Source of the DNA: an uncultured Acidobacteriota bacterium
GTDB taxonomy: Bacteria; Acidobacteriota; Terriglobia; Bryobacterales; Bryobacteraceae
DNA length: 45,071 bases
Direction: 5' to 3'
Assembly (NCBI GenBank): GCA_902826685.1
Contig: CADEFT010000047.1
Coordinates: 1 to 45,071, forward strand
Position numbers and translations under genes: made by a program. The notes under the pieces were generated by a model, which made no database searches, was not told the DNA's origin, and was given only the letters and a program-made list of their open reading frames with translations. Shown here piece after piece: positions 27,810-35,642 of the stretch (position 1 is its first letter; every line of letters starts with the position of its first letter).

Positions 27810-28250
27810 TCAGTCCCGCTGCTGCAACCACTGTGCGAGATAAAGCTCCTGCGCTTCCTGCTCGACGATGGCACCGGCCTCGCGCTCCCATGCTGCGTAA
27901 CGGCGTTCTTTCAATTTCTCAAGCAGCTTGGTCTGCCGCGTAGCCTCCACCAATTCCGCGCGCTGCCTCCCCACTTCCTCTTCAAGCTTCGCCAGTTCCG
28001 AATCGATGCCGCGCTGACGCCGTTCCGACGCCCGCCGGTACTCATCGAGCGCCGCCAGTTCCTCCGCCGCGATCGACTGGCGGCTGAGCGTATCCGCCTC
28101 CGCGCCCGCCACCCCGGCCGCCACTCCATGGCTCTGTTGCCGCAGGCGCTCCTTCTGCCCGGCCAATTCCTCAAGGCGCGCCTTCAGCGTCCGTTCCTTC
28201 TGCCTCCGCCACGTCAGCGCCGATTCGAGTTGAAACTGGAAGCGCTTCAT
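27810..28250 (-). CDS. fliJ: Flagellar export chaperone FliJ
   Basis: A 146-residue, almost wholly helical, highly charged protein that begins MKRFQFQLESALTWRRQKE, the usual FliJ opening. It then forms a long coiled coil (LEELAGQKERLRQQ onward, with heptads to about residue 130). FliJ binds the FliI hexamer and FlhA, promotes ATPase ring assembly, and escorts export chaperones. It overlaps fliI by four bases (ATGA) and is the last gene of the operon. In many bacteria fliK, flgD and flgE follow, but here the M28/fliJ junction array comes next, so the hook genes must be elsewhere. Sequence is diverse in this family; position plus coiled coil make the call secure. Confidence 0.88.
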   Translation of the reverse strand: MKRFQFQLESALTWRRQKERTLKARLEELAGQKERLRQQSHGVAAGVAGAEADTLSRQSIAAEELAALDEYRRASERRQRGIDSELAKLEEEVGRQRAELVEATRQTKLLEKLKERRYAAWEREAGAIVEQEAQELYLAQWLQQRD

Positions 28251-29575
28251 GCGCTGAGGTCCGCGGCAATCTTATCGAGCGCGTTCAACGTATCTTCGCG
28301 CGTGCTTTTGAAATCGGCATCCTGGCGCAGGAATTTCTCAAGCTCCTCACGCGCGCGAATCGCCGCGTCGAGCTTCGGATTCGTGCCTGCCGTGTAGGCG
28401 CCCAACAGAATCAGATCCTGCGCGCGCTGATACGCCGCCATCGCCTCGCGAATCTTCTGCGACGAAACTTTCTGCTTGGGAGTCGCCACCGCCGACGCCA
28501 GCCGGCTCACCGATTGCAACACGTCGATCGCCGGGTAGTGGCCCGCCGCGCCGAGATCGCGGGACAGGATAATGTGCCCGTCGAGGATCGCCCGCACCGC
28601 ATCGCAGATCGGTTCGTTGAAATCGTCTCCCTCCACCAGCACCGTGAAGAATCCGGTGATGGACCCGCCGGGAAAACAACCCGCCCGCTCGAAAACTTTG
28701 GGCAGCAGGTTGAACACCGAAGGCGTATAGCCTTTCTGGCTCGGCGGCTCGCCCGCGGCCAGGCCGATCTCGCGCTGCGCCATCGCCAGCCGCGTCACCG
28801 AGTCCATCACCAGCAGCACGTTCTTGCCTTCATCGCGAAAATACTCCGAGATCGCCAGCGCCAGGAATCCGGCGCGAATCCGCAGCGGAGCCGGCCGGTC
28901 GCTGGTGGCCACCACAACCACCGATCGCGCCAGGCCCTCCGGACCCAGATCGTGCTCGATAAAGCCGCGCACCTCGCGATTGCGCTCCCCGATCAGGGCG
29001 ATCACGCTGACATCGGCGTAGTTGTGCCGCGACATCGCGCCCAGCAGCGTGCTCTTGCCGACGCCGCTGCCGCCAAACAATCCGATGCGCTGGCCCTGTC
29101 CGCAGGGCAGCATGCTGTCGATGGCGCGGATACCGGTCACCAGCGGCTGCCGGATCGGCTCGCGCTCCATCGGACCGGGCGGCGTGCGGTAGAGATCGTA
29201 GGCGCCCTCCGCTTCGATCGGGCCCTTGCCGTCGATTGGCTGGCCGAAGCCGTCGAGAACGCGCCCAAGCAGCGCCGGCCCAACACGGACCTTGGCATCT
29301 TCCCCGCGCGCCACCATGCGATCGCCCGGCTGCAGCCCGTCGGTCTCTTCGAGCGGCATCGAAAGAATCCGCCCATTGCGAAATCCCACCACCTGCACCC
29401 GGATGCGCCGGCCCGCCGACGTCTCGATCTCGCAGAAATCGCCCGCCGCCGCCGCCGGTCCCGACGATTCCACCAGCAGGCCCACCAGCGACGTGACGAC
29501 GCCCATCCAGCGATGGCGCTGCGCCTTGCCGATCGCCTCGTAGTACGGACCGAGATCGAGCTGCTTCTCCGTCAT
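28247..29575 (-). CDS. fliI: Flagellum-specific ATPase FliI
   Basis: A 442-residue ATPase of the type III export apparatus, which energises unfolding and release of flagellar substrates at the base of the basal body. Walker A is GLFGGSGVGKST with Lys174. The family signature PSVFNLLPKVFERAGCF and the GSITGFFTVLVEGDDFNEPI region follow, with VLLVMDSVTRLAMAQREI as the Walker B strand. The N-terminal beta-barrel (EIETSAGRRIRVQVVGFRNG) distinguishes it from F1 beta subunits and matches FliI/YscN. Length is usual. Four-base overlaps on both sides, with fliH before and fliJ after, indicate tight translational coupling. Confidence 0.95.
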   Translation of the reverse strand: MTEKQLDLGPYYEAIGKAQRHRWMGVVTSLVGLLVESSGPAAAAGDFCEIETSAGRRIRVQVVGFRNGRILSMPLEETDGLQPGDRMVARGEDAKVRVGPALLGRVLDGFGQPIDGKGPIEAEGAYDLYRTPPGPMEREPIRQPLVTGIRAIDSMLPCGQGQRIGLFGGSGVGKSTLLGAMSRHNYADVSVIALIGERNREVRGFIEHDLGPEGLARSVVVVATSDRPAPLRIRAGFLALAISEYFRDEGKNVLLVMDSVTRLAMAQREIGLAAGEPPSQKGYTPSVFNLLPKVFERAGCFPGGSITGFFTVLVEGDDFNEPICDAVRAILDGHIILSRDLGAAGHYPAIDVLQSVSRLASAVATPKQKVSSQKIREAMAAYQRAQDLILLGAYTAGTNPKLDAAIRAREELEKFLRQDADFKSTREDTLNALDKIAADLSA

Positions 29576-30294
29576 TCCGGTTTCCCCCTCCGCATCAGCA
29601 GGTCCGTGAAGCCGCGCTCAATCTCGGTCAACTGCGTTTCGAGCGATGTATCGAGCTGCCCACGCGCGCTTTCAACCAGAATCGCTCCCGCATCTAGCCC
29701 CACATCGGGCGAGACTTCCACCTTTTGCGTTCCGCCCAGCCGCGCCAGAAATTCCGTAACCGCCGGTGCGTCGGCCGGGCGCACCCGCACGCGGTGAACC
29801 TCCCGCATCTCGATCCGTTCGAACGCCGTGCGTACCAGTCCCACCAGGGCTTCGGGGTCGACGCTCAGCTCGCGGCGCAATACGCGTTTGGCGATGGCCA
29901 GACTGAGCTGCACCACATCCTGCTCGGCCTCCTTGCGCAGCTTGCCCCGCAGCGCGGTGATCTGCGAAACGCTGCGGGCCGCATTTTCGATCGCCGCTTT
30001 CCAGGCGGCTTGTCCGGCGGCCTCCCCTTCCTTGCGCCCTTCGGCGCGGGCACGCTTCTCGGCCTCCGGGAGCGCGGCTTCGAGCCGGCGGCGTTCGGCT
30101 TCGATCGCGCGATACTCCTCCCAGCTTGGTCCGGAAGGTTCGGGCGGCGCCGCCGCGGCGGCGGGACCGGCGGCTTCCTCCGCCGTCTGGGGCGCATCCT
30201 CCACCGGTGGAGCATCGGGAGGCGTACCCGCGTCCCGCCAGACCATCGTCTCCGCCCGCTCGACGGCGGCGCCCTGCAGCACCCTAGTCGACAT
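29572..30294 (-). CDS. fliH: Flagellar assembly protein FliH
   Basis: A 240-residue regulator of the FliI ATPase. The N-terminus holds a Pro/Ala-rich stretch (PPDAPPVEDAPQTAEEAAGP). A charged helix (AIEAERRRLEAALPEAEKR) with small-residue GxxxG-like spacing (EGRKEGEAAGQAAW) follows, as in FliH/YscL. The C-terminal half resembles V-ATPase E subunits (VVQLSLAIAKRVLRRELSVD). FliH links FliI to the C-ring through FliN. The gene overlaps the upstream fliG by 11 bases and fliI by four. An alternative downstream start is possible because no strong ribosome site stands before 30294, but overlap with fliG makes coupling likely. Confidence 0.9.
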   Translation of the reverse strand: MSTRVLQGAAVERAETMVWRDAGTPPDAPPVEDAPQTAEEAAGPAAAAAPPEPSGPSWEEYRAIEAERRRLEAALPEAEKRARAEGRKEGEAAGQAAWKAAIENAARSVSQITALRGKLRKEAEQDVVQLSLAIAKRVLRRELSVDPEALVGLVRTAFERIEMREVHRVRVRPADAPAVTEFLARLGGTQKVEVSPDVGLDAGAILVESARGQLDTSLETQLTEIERGFTDLLMRRGKPE

Positions 30295-31321
30295 ACTGAT
30301 CGCCGCCGCCGCTGCCTCTGGCGCTGATCACGCCTTCGTTCTCCAACTGGCGGACGATGGCGATGATCTGCTGCTGCGACGCCTCGACTTCCTTGATCTT
30401 GACCGGCCCGAGTGCGTCCATGTCTTCGCGCAACATCTCCGAGCCGCGCTGCGACATGCAGGAAAGAAAGTGATTCTTGAGCGGGTCGCTGGTGCCCTTG
30501 AGGGCCACCGTGAGAAGTTTGCGGTCCACGCGCCCCAATACTTCCTTGACCGCGTTCTGATCGAGCGCCAGCAGATCCTCGAAAACGAACATCAACTGAC
30601 GGATGGTCTCGGTAAGGCTCGGATCGGCATGGTCGATGGACTCGAGAATCTCCTTGCTGGTAACCATGTCCAGGCGGTTGAAGATCTCCGCCACCGCCCG
30701 CACGCCGCCATAGGATTCGCGGCTGAACTCGCCGAGCGATTTGAGCTTCTGCCCGATGATGCGCGCGATCTTGGTGATGATCTCCGGTGAAATCTGTTCG
30801 AGCGACGCCATGCGCAGCGCCACGTCGGAGCGCATTTCCGGCGGCAACGATTGCAGCAGGCCCGCCGCCTGCGAAGGATTCAGATGCGCCAGCACCAGCG
30901 CGATCGTCTGCGGATGTTCGCTGTGAATGAACTTGGCAAGCTGCTGCGGATCGGCCTTCTGCAGCGCGTCGAAGTTGGCCCCTTCATCGCCCAGCGTCTT
31001 CACCAGCCGGTCGATCAGCTTCCGCGCCTGTTCGGGTCCAAAGGCGTTGTTCAGCACGCGCCGCGCATAGTCGAGGCCGCCCTTGTGCATGTACTCATGC
31101 GCCAGCGACATCTGGTAGAACTCTTCCAGAATCTCCTCGGCCGATTCTGGCGTCACGTTGCTTAACCGCGCCACCTCGCGGCTGATCACCTGAATTTCGT
31201 CTTCGTCCAGTTCCTTGAGAATGTCGGCCGAGACCTGATCCCCCAGCATGATGGTCAGCACGGCGGCTTTCTTCGGCCCGGGCAGATTCACCGTCACTCT
31301 CTTTTCAACCGCCTCCGCCAT
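30284..31321 (-). CDS. fliG: Flagellar motor switch protein FliG
   Basis: A 345-residue C-ring protein at the membrane base of the motor. It carries the N-terminal segment that binds FliF (KKAAVLTIMLGDQVSADILK) and the conserved EHPQTIALVLAHLNPSQAA motif of the middle domain. The C-terminal torque domain contains FVFEDLLALDQNAVKEVL and charged residues (GRVDRKLLTVALKG then KNHFLSCMSQRG) that face the stator in other bacteria. Length matches the family. It starts three bases after the fliF stop. The presence of FliG shows a rotating flagellum rather than a non-flagellar type III injector. Confidence 0.95.
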   Translation of the reverse strand: MAEAVEKRVTVNLPGPKKAAVLTIMLGDQVSADILKELDEDEIQVISREVARLSNVTPESAEEILEEFYQMSLAHEYMHKGGLDYARRVLNNAFGPEQARKLIDRLVKTLGDEGANFDALQKADPQQLAKFIHSEHPQTIALVLAHLNPSQAAGLLQSLPPEMRSDVALRMASLEQISPEIITKIARIIGQKLKSLGEFSRESYGGVRAVAEIFNRLDMVTSKEILESIDHADPSLTETIRQLMFVFEDLLALDQNAVKEVLGRVDRKLLTVALKGTSDPLKNHFLSCMSQRGSEMLREDMDALGPVKIKEVEASQQQIIAIVRQLENEGVISARGSGGGDQYVD

Positions 31322-31324
31322 GGC

Positions 31325-33088
31325 CTATTCCCTCTCCTTCTCGTTGATCCAACTGCGGATCAGACCCGCCACCATGGCCGGGTCGCGCTTGGCCTCTTCC
31401 GAGATGTGTTTGGCCAGCACGTCCGCCTTCTTGGTCTTGGTGGTGGGCAGGCGCATGGCGTTCAACATGGCCTGGGCTTCCTTGCGCGAGTTGGCGTCGT
31501 CGAGCACCTTTCGCTGCTCCGCTTCCTCCATCTCCGCTTCATTCGCCGCCACCGCCGCCGCGGCCGCCGCCGCACCACCTTCCACCTGTGCCTTCGGTCC
31601 CGCTCCTTCCACCGCCGGCGCTCCCGTCGCGCCTTCGATGGCGGCATTGACTTCCACCTTGCGCGCGGCCTTTTTCTTGCGGCGCATCAGCAGCAACAGC
31701 GCCGCGCCCGCGATAAACATCAGCACACCCGTGCCGATACCGATGAGCAGCATGGAATTGTCTTTCGTATTGGGAGTGGGCGAACCCGGCGTAGCCGGAT
31801 TGCGAACGGCCGGATCGGCCGGTGGCGCCATCCGCAGAGTGGTTTCAAACGGCAGGCTCTGCACGAAAATCTGATCGCCGCGTTCCTGCTGGAAGCCCAC
31901 CGCGCCCGCGATCATGTCGCGAACTTTCTTGAGCGTTTCCTCCGGCGGCGGAACCAGCGTACGTCGCGCCTTCGAGCCCACGCCTTCCCACTGCACTTGC
32001 TGATCGAGCACCACCGACGCCGATATCCGCCGCACCGAGCCTTGCGGCAGCCTGGTCCGGCGCACCGTCCGGCTGGATTGGTACTGCGTGTTTTCGGTCC
32101 GCCGTACGATGCCGTTGTTGCCGCCCGCGCTCCCCGGCCGGGTAGTCGGCTTCGGCAGATTCGTCGGCGTGCCGGGAATCCCGGCCGTCTCCTTGGGCGC
32201 CGACATCTCTTCGCTGCGCTGCTGGTTGGTGATCACGCTGCGATTGGGGTCGTAGGACTCCTCGCTCTGCTCGCCGCTAGAGAAGTCGACCTCCACCGAA
32301 ACCCCGGCCCGGAAATGTTCCGGCCCCATCACCGGCTCAAGGGTAGAGACGACCTTGGCCAGCAAATCGCGCTCGATTCGCTGGCGGTATTCGATGGGGC
32401 TTTCAATCGTGACGTCGCCGGTCTCCTGCCCGTTCTGCTTTTTTTCCTTGCTCAGCAGGTTGCCCTGCATATCGACGATGCTCACGCCTTCCGGATTCAG
32501 ACCTTCGACGGCATTGGCCACCAGGTGCCCGACGGCCACCACGTTCTTGGCCGAGAGCCTGGCGTCCTTCTTGAGCTTCAGCAGCACGCTCGCCTTGGCC
32601 GGCTGGCGCAAATCGCTGAAGACCGAGTCTTTGGAGAACGTCAGGTGCACGCGCGCCAGTTCCACTTCGCTGATCGACATCACGCTGCGCTCCAGCTCCC
32701 CTTCGAGCGCCCGGCGGAAGTTGACCTGCTCGGCGAAATCGGTGGCGCCGAAGTTCGTCTTATCGAACAGCTCGAAACCGATGCGGCCGGTCTTCGGCAG
32801 CCCGGAGGAAGCCATGCGAAGACGCATCTCCGCCACGTTTGCCGCGCGCACCAGCACTGTCCCGCCGCCATCGGCCAGGCGGTATTCGGCATTCGATTCC
32901 TTGAGCTTCGCCACCACCTGGCCCGCGTCCTCGGCTCCCAGGCTCGTGTAGAGAGGCTTGAAATCTTTTTCCTGCTGGCGATGGAAAATCCAGGACAGCC
33001 CTCCCGCCACGGCAAGGGCCGCCAGAACGATGGAAATCTGTTGGGAGCGCGTGAGGCTCAAAACCAGGCGCTTGATCTGATCGAGCAT
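31325..33088 (-). CDS. fliF: Flagellar MS-ring protein FliF
   Basis: A 587-residue inner-membrane ring protein, the first part of the basal body to assemble. It has an N-terminal membrane segment (ISIVLAALAVAGGLSWIF, about 18-35) and ring-building domains (FKPLYTSLGAEDAGQVVAKL; FSKDSVFSDLRQPAKASVLL). A second membrane segment (MLLIGIGTGVLMFIAGAALL, about 455-474) precedes a cytoplasmic tail that binds FliG (EAKRDPAMVAGLIRSWINEK). The tail between the second membrane helix and the FliG site contains a long Ala-rich stretch (GGAAAAAAAVAANEAEMEEA), a linker more than a domain. It follows fliE after 22 bases with a poor ribosome site, so expression probably depends on the operon. Confidence 0.95.
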   Translation of the reverse strand: MLDQIKRLVLSLTRSQQISIVLAALAVAGGLSWIFHRQQEKDFKPLYTSLGAEDAGQVVAKLKESNAEYRLADGGGTVLVRAANVAEMRLRMASSGLPKTGRIGFELFDKTNFGATDFAEQVNFRRALEGELERSVMSISEVELARVHLTFSKDSVFSDLRQPAKASVLLKLKKDARLSAKNVVAVGHLVANAVEGLNPEGVSIVDMQGNLLSKEKKQNGQETGDVTIESPIEYRQRIERDLLAKVVSTLEPVMGPEHFRAGVSVEVDFSSGEQSEESYDPNRSVITNQQRSEEMSAPKETAGIPGTPTNLPKPTTRPGSAGGNNGIVRRTENTQYQSSRTVRRTRLPQGSVRRISASVVLDQQVQWEGVGSKARRTLVPPPEETLKKVRDMIAGAVGFQQERGDQIFVQSLPFETTLRMAPPADPAVRNPATPGSPTPNTKDNSMLLIGIGTGVLMFIAGAALLLLMRRKKKAARKVEVNAAIEGATGAPAVEGAGPKAQVEGGAAAAAAAVAANEAEMEEAEQRKVLDDANSRKEAQAMLNAMRLPTTKTKKADVLAKHISEEAKRDPAMVAGLIRSWINEKERE

Positions 33089-33110
33089 GGCGATGGGATG
33101 CGATCATGCG

Positions 33111-33416
33111 TCAGATCTGCATCCGCATGACCTCCTGGTAGGCCTGCACCACTTTGTTGCGTACCTGCTGGAAGAGATCGAAGGCGATCTCGGCGCGCTG
33201 GCCCGCCATCACCATCTCATGCACCTCCACCTCTTCACCGCGCAAAAACCGGTCCACCATCTCCTGGCTGTTCTTCTGGAAATGGTCGACCTGCGCCACG
33301 GCCTGTTCAAAGACGTCGCCGAAGGACACCTCCGCGGCGGCGGCGGAAGCCTGGCCTAACGGCTCCACCGGAGTGACCGGCAGCGGCGCCTGCAATCGCG
33401 AGAGAGGATTCGTCAT
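33111..33416 (-). CDS. fliE: Flagellar hook-basal body protein FliE
   Basis: A 101-residue adaptor between the MS ring and the proximal rod. The family pattern is clear: SFGDVFEQAVAQVDHFQKNS, then EEVEVHEMVMAGQRAEIAFD and the C-terminal VRNKVVQAYQEVMRMQI. Length and ending are typical. It sits between flgC (four bases) and fliF (22 bases), the usual flgB-flgC-fliE-fliF order. Confidence 0.93.
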   Translation of the reverse strand: MTNPLSRLQAPLPVTPVEPLGQASAAAAEVSFGDVFEQAVAQVDHFQKNSQEMVDRFLRGEEVEVHEMVMAGQRAEIAFDLFQQVRNKVVQAYQEVMRMQI

Positions 33417-33420
33417 GCCA

Positions 33421-33858
33421 TTACCTCAACAGATCGATCGACCGGTGAATCATGTCCTTGATGGCGCTCATGGCCGCCACGTTGGCCTGGTAGCCGCGGC
33501 TGGCGTTCATCAGGTCCACCATGTCTTCGGCCGGGCTGATGCGCGGAAACGCCACATAGCCGTCCGGCCGCGCGTCGGGATGCCCAGGCATGTAGCGCAG
33601 CTCCGGTTCGCGATCGTCCACCACCACTTCGGAAACCGTAACGCCGGTGGCAAGCTGGCCGGTCTGTTCGGCGAACACGCTTGAAAACGGCGAGATCTGT
33701 TCGTCGCTTTCAAAAACGGCGTCGCGGCGGCGGTAAGGGCCGCCCTCGCGCGTGCGCGTCGTCTCGGAGTTGGCCATGTTCTCCACCAGCAGCGCGGCCC
33801 GCTGCCTCTGCGCCCCCATGCCCGAAGCGCTCACTGACATGAGATTGAACAGGCTCAT
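33421..33858 (-). CDS. flgC: Flagellar basal-body rod protein FlgC
   Basis: A 145-residue proximal rod subunit exported through the flagellar apparatus. The N-terminus (LFNLMSVSASGMGAQRQRAA, then VENMANSETTRT) is the rod/hook signature with the ANxxT motif. The C-terminal helix (EDMVDLMNASRGYQANVAAM, then IKDMIHRSIDLLR) is the matching rod-type end. Its start overlaps the stop of flgB by four bases. Length is as in other bacteria. Confidence 0.94.
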   Translation of the reverse strand: MSLFNLMSVSASGMGAQRQRAALLVENMANSETTRTREGGPYRRRDAVFESDEQISPFSSVFAEQTGQLATGVTVSEVVVDDREPELRYMPGHPDARPDGYVAFPRISPAEDMVDLMNASRGYQANVAAMSAIKDMIHRSIDLLR

Positions 33859-34190
33859 CCGTTCCTGCCTTCCTGAATCGCGCTCTTGATCTTGCGGAAC
33901 TCTCCGCGCGCCAGCAGCGAAGCCGCCTGAAACCGCATGGCGTTTTCCGCCAGCAGCCGCGTCTCCCGGTCGAGACTGACATTGTTGCCGTCGTTTTTCG
34001 ACGGCAGGTCCGGCTCGATGACATTCGGCTTCGAGTCTTCGAGCCGGCTCATGTACTCGAACTGGAAATCGACGTCCCGCGTCTTATACCCGGGCGTATC
34101 GAGATTGGCGAGATTCGACGCCACCAGCTTCTGGCGCGCCGAAAGCAGGTTCATGTAATTTTCAAGCTTGCCGGCAACACGATCGATCAT
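33855..34190 (-). CDS. flgB: Flagellar basal-body rod protein FlgB
   Basis: A 111-residue proximal rod protein and the first gene of the visible operon. I set the start at 34190 because MIDRVAGKLENYMNLLSARQ matches the normal FlgB beginning; a longer frame to 34259 adds an unrelated extension. The motif LVASNLANLDTPGYKTRDVD is the rod signature, and the C-terminal LAENAMRFQAASLLARGEFR is typical. The promoter should lie in the 96 bases up to the YkgJ gene, but I found no clear sigma-28 or sigma-54 box, so transcription may start further upstream. Confidence 0.93.
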   Translation of the reverse strand: MIDRVAGKLENYMNLLSARQKLVASNLANLDTPGYKTRDVDFQFEYMSRLEDSKPNVIEPDLPSKNDGNNVSLDRETRLLAENAMRFQAASLLARGEFRKIKSAIQEGRNG

Positions 34191-34286
34191 GACGGCTTCA
34201 GTAGAGCAACTGGCGCGCCAAACCGGTAAGACGTTCGTGCGGGACGCCGGGTGGCCCACCCAGGCGGCGGAAAATGGGCGGAATGG

Positions 34287-34736
34287 TCAGTCTTCCGGCG
34301 AAATCTTGCCGGAACCAGGCTGACGGTACAACGCCGGATAGGCCGCTCGCATCTGGTGAGCTGTTTCAACCGCGGAACCGATTTGAACCAACTCCCCCTG
34401 CCCCATGCCAGGACAGTACCCGCTCGCGGCCGTCCACTGCGCCGGATGCTCCACCAGTTCCGGCCAGAAAGGGAACAGACGGCATTGCACCGGCTTGACC
34501 GGATGGATCGTGCAGCGCTTGTCCGCCAGAAAGAAGCAGGCCGATTTCGGCGGCTTTCGCAGGCGGATTTGATGACGGGTCCTGTAAACGTATCGTGCTT
34601 CGAACGCTTCACGCGGGAGGCCGAGAAACCGCGCCGCCCGCTCAATATCGCCTTCGGTCACATACACGTTCCCCTTCTGCTCGCAGCAGTTGCTGCAGCC
34701 GGGCACACATTGAAACCGGAAGCCTTCCACTGGCAT
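34287..34736 (-). CDS. YkgJ-type cysteine-cluster (Fe/Zn-binding) protein
   Basis: A 149-residue protein of the YkgJ/UPF0153 family. It has the cysteine pattern CVPGCSNCC near the start, then CFFLADKRCTIHPVKPVQCR-type CxxxxxxxCxIHxxxPxxCRxFP, and a late cysteine (ASGYCPGMG). The family is thought to bind a metal or an iron-sulfur centre; the biochemical role is not established. It lies between the RNase P RNA gene (16 bases upstream) and the flagellar operon (96 bases downstream) on the same strand, so it could be read from the rnpB promoter if termination is incomplete. I see no direct link to motility. Confidence 0.85.
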   Translation of the reverse strand: MPVEGFRFQCVPGCSNCCEQKGNVYVTEGDIERAARFLGLPREAFEARYVYRTRHQIRLRKPPKSACFFLADKRCTIHPVKPVQCRLFPFWPELVEHPAQWTAASGYCPGMGQGELVQIGSAVETAHQMRAAYPALYRQPGSGKISPED

Positions 34737-34752
34737 GACCAGAACTACTTGA

Positions 34753-35160
34753 AGCCCGCCGGACTGTAAGCCGGTTTCTGTACTCCCGCCCGAAAGCGGA
34801 AGCGGCAGCCATTCCTCTTGGCCGGATATCTCTATCCGGCTCCAGCAACCTACCCGGAAGTCGAGCGGAGCGGGCCGCTCCTTCTCCCCTATTTGGTCTT
34901 GCTCCGCGTGGGGTTTGCCCTGCCGGACGGAATCGCTTCCGCCGCGGTGCGCTCTTACCGCACCTTTTCACCCTTACCGTCAGGCCCGTCGAAACGAACC
35001 CACCGGCGGTATATTCTCTGTGGCACTTTCCGTGAAACCCGCTTTGAGCGAATCCCCCCGGCCGTTAGCCGGCACGCCGCCCTGTGGAGACCGGACTTTC
35101 CTCGCCGCGAACAGGAACCTTGCGGTCCCGGTCCGGGCGCGGCTGCCCATCCGGCGGACT
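34753..35160 (-). ncRNA. rnpB: RNase P RNA, bacterial type A
   Basis: The RNA subunit of RNase P, which removes 5' leaders from tRNA precursors. On the minus strand the P1 helix forms between AGTCCGCCGG at the 5' end and CCGGCGGGCT at the 3' end, setting the limits. The conserved GAGGAAAGTCCGG lies near the 5' side (about 35090-35105), CACGGAAAGTGCCACAGAGA in the middle, and GACGGGCCTGACGGTAAGGG, AACCCCACGCGGAGCAAGA and GGATAGAGATATCCG follow. Open frames crossing this stretch on both strands are chance. It accounts for most of the gene-free interval 34737-35239. Exact ends may shift by a few bases. Confidence 0.93.
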
Positions 35161-35239
35161 CCACCCTGAGCATCGCATGCCCGCCGCCGCAGCCGCAACC
35201 AAATCGGGTGTTCTGCGGTAGAATGGGGGCGGATTCGCG

Positions 35240-35626
35240 ATGGACCGCTCCGAGCTCCGCCATACTAATTTTTTCCGCTCCAACCCCCATCTGAGCGACG
35301 CGATCAACCGGAACATTGTGCGTTCGGAAGTCGAAGGCGGCGTCTACCTCGCCGATCTTCCCATGGACAGCATGCTCGAAGTGGAAACGCAGAACCGGTT
35401 TTATGTTCTGGTGAACCGCGGCGGCGGTCGCTTTCTGATTTCCGGACATCCGCAGTTCTGCCCGGAGCCCACGCTGGTGGTGGTGGCGGGATCGAACTGG
35501 GGCGGCTCGATGCTCAAACGCTCCTACGTCGGACGCGGCATGCATCTCGAGTTTCTACACCCCGCATACGAGCGGCCCATCATCACTTCCAAGATCGTCG
35601 AGATCCGGCTGCGCGAAGCCGCCTGA
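35240..35626 (+). CDS. Unknown small soluble protein
   Basis: A 128-residue protein I do not recognise by family. The ATG at 35240 follows a GGGGGCGGA purine stretch. It has no signal peptide or membrane segment. The core looks like a compact beta fold (YLADLPMDSMLEVETQNRFY, then VLVNRGGGRFLISGHPQFC and VVVAGSNWGGSMLKRSYVGR). It ends with two strands carrying a YERPIITSKIVEIRL motif. The glycine- and aromatic-rich surface and two-sheet pattern suggest a small binding barrel. It is divergent from rnpB, with about 80 bases between, and converges on the NHL gene with a 16-base gap. Coding sense is judged from the regular composition and absence of an opposite-strand alternative. Confidence 0.65.
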   Translation: MDRSELRHTNFFRSNPHLSDAINRNIVRSEVEGGVYLADLPMDSMLEVETQNRFYVLVNRGGGRFLISGHPQFCPEPTLVVVAGSNWGGSMLKRSYVGRGMHLEFLHPAYERPIITSKIVEIRLREAA

Positions 35627-35642
35627 GCCTCCCTCAACACCC

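Noticed and set aside
34818..35545. Open frames on both strands between the YkgJ gene and 35626
   Set aside because: They cross the RNase P RNA, whose conserved helices and motifs explain the sequence.
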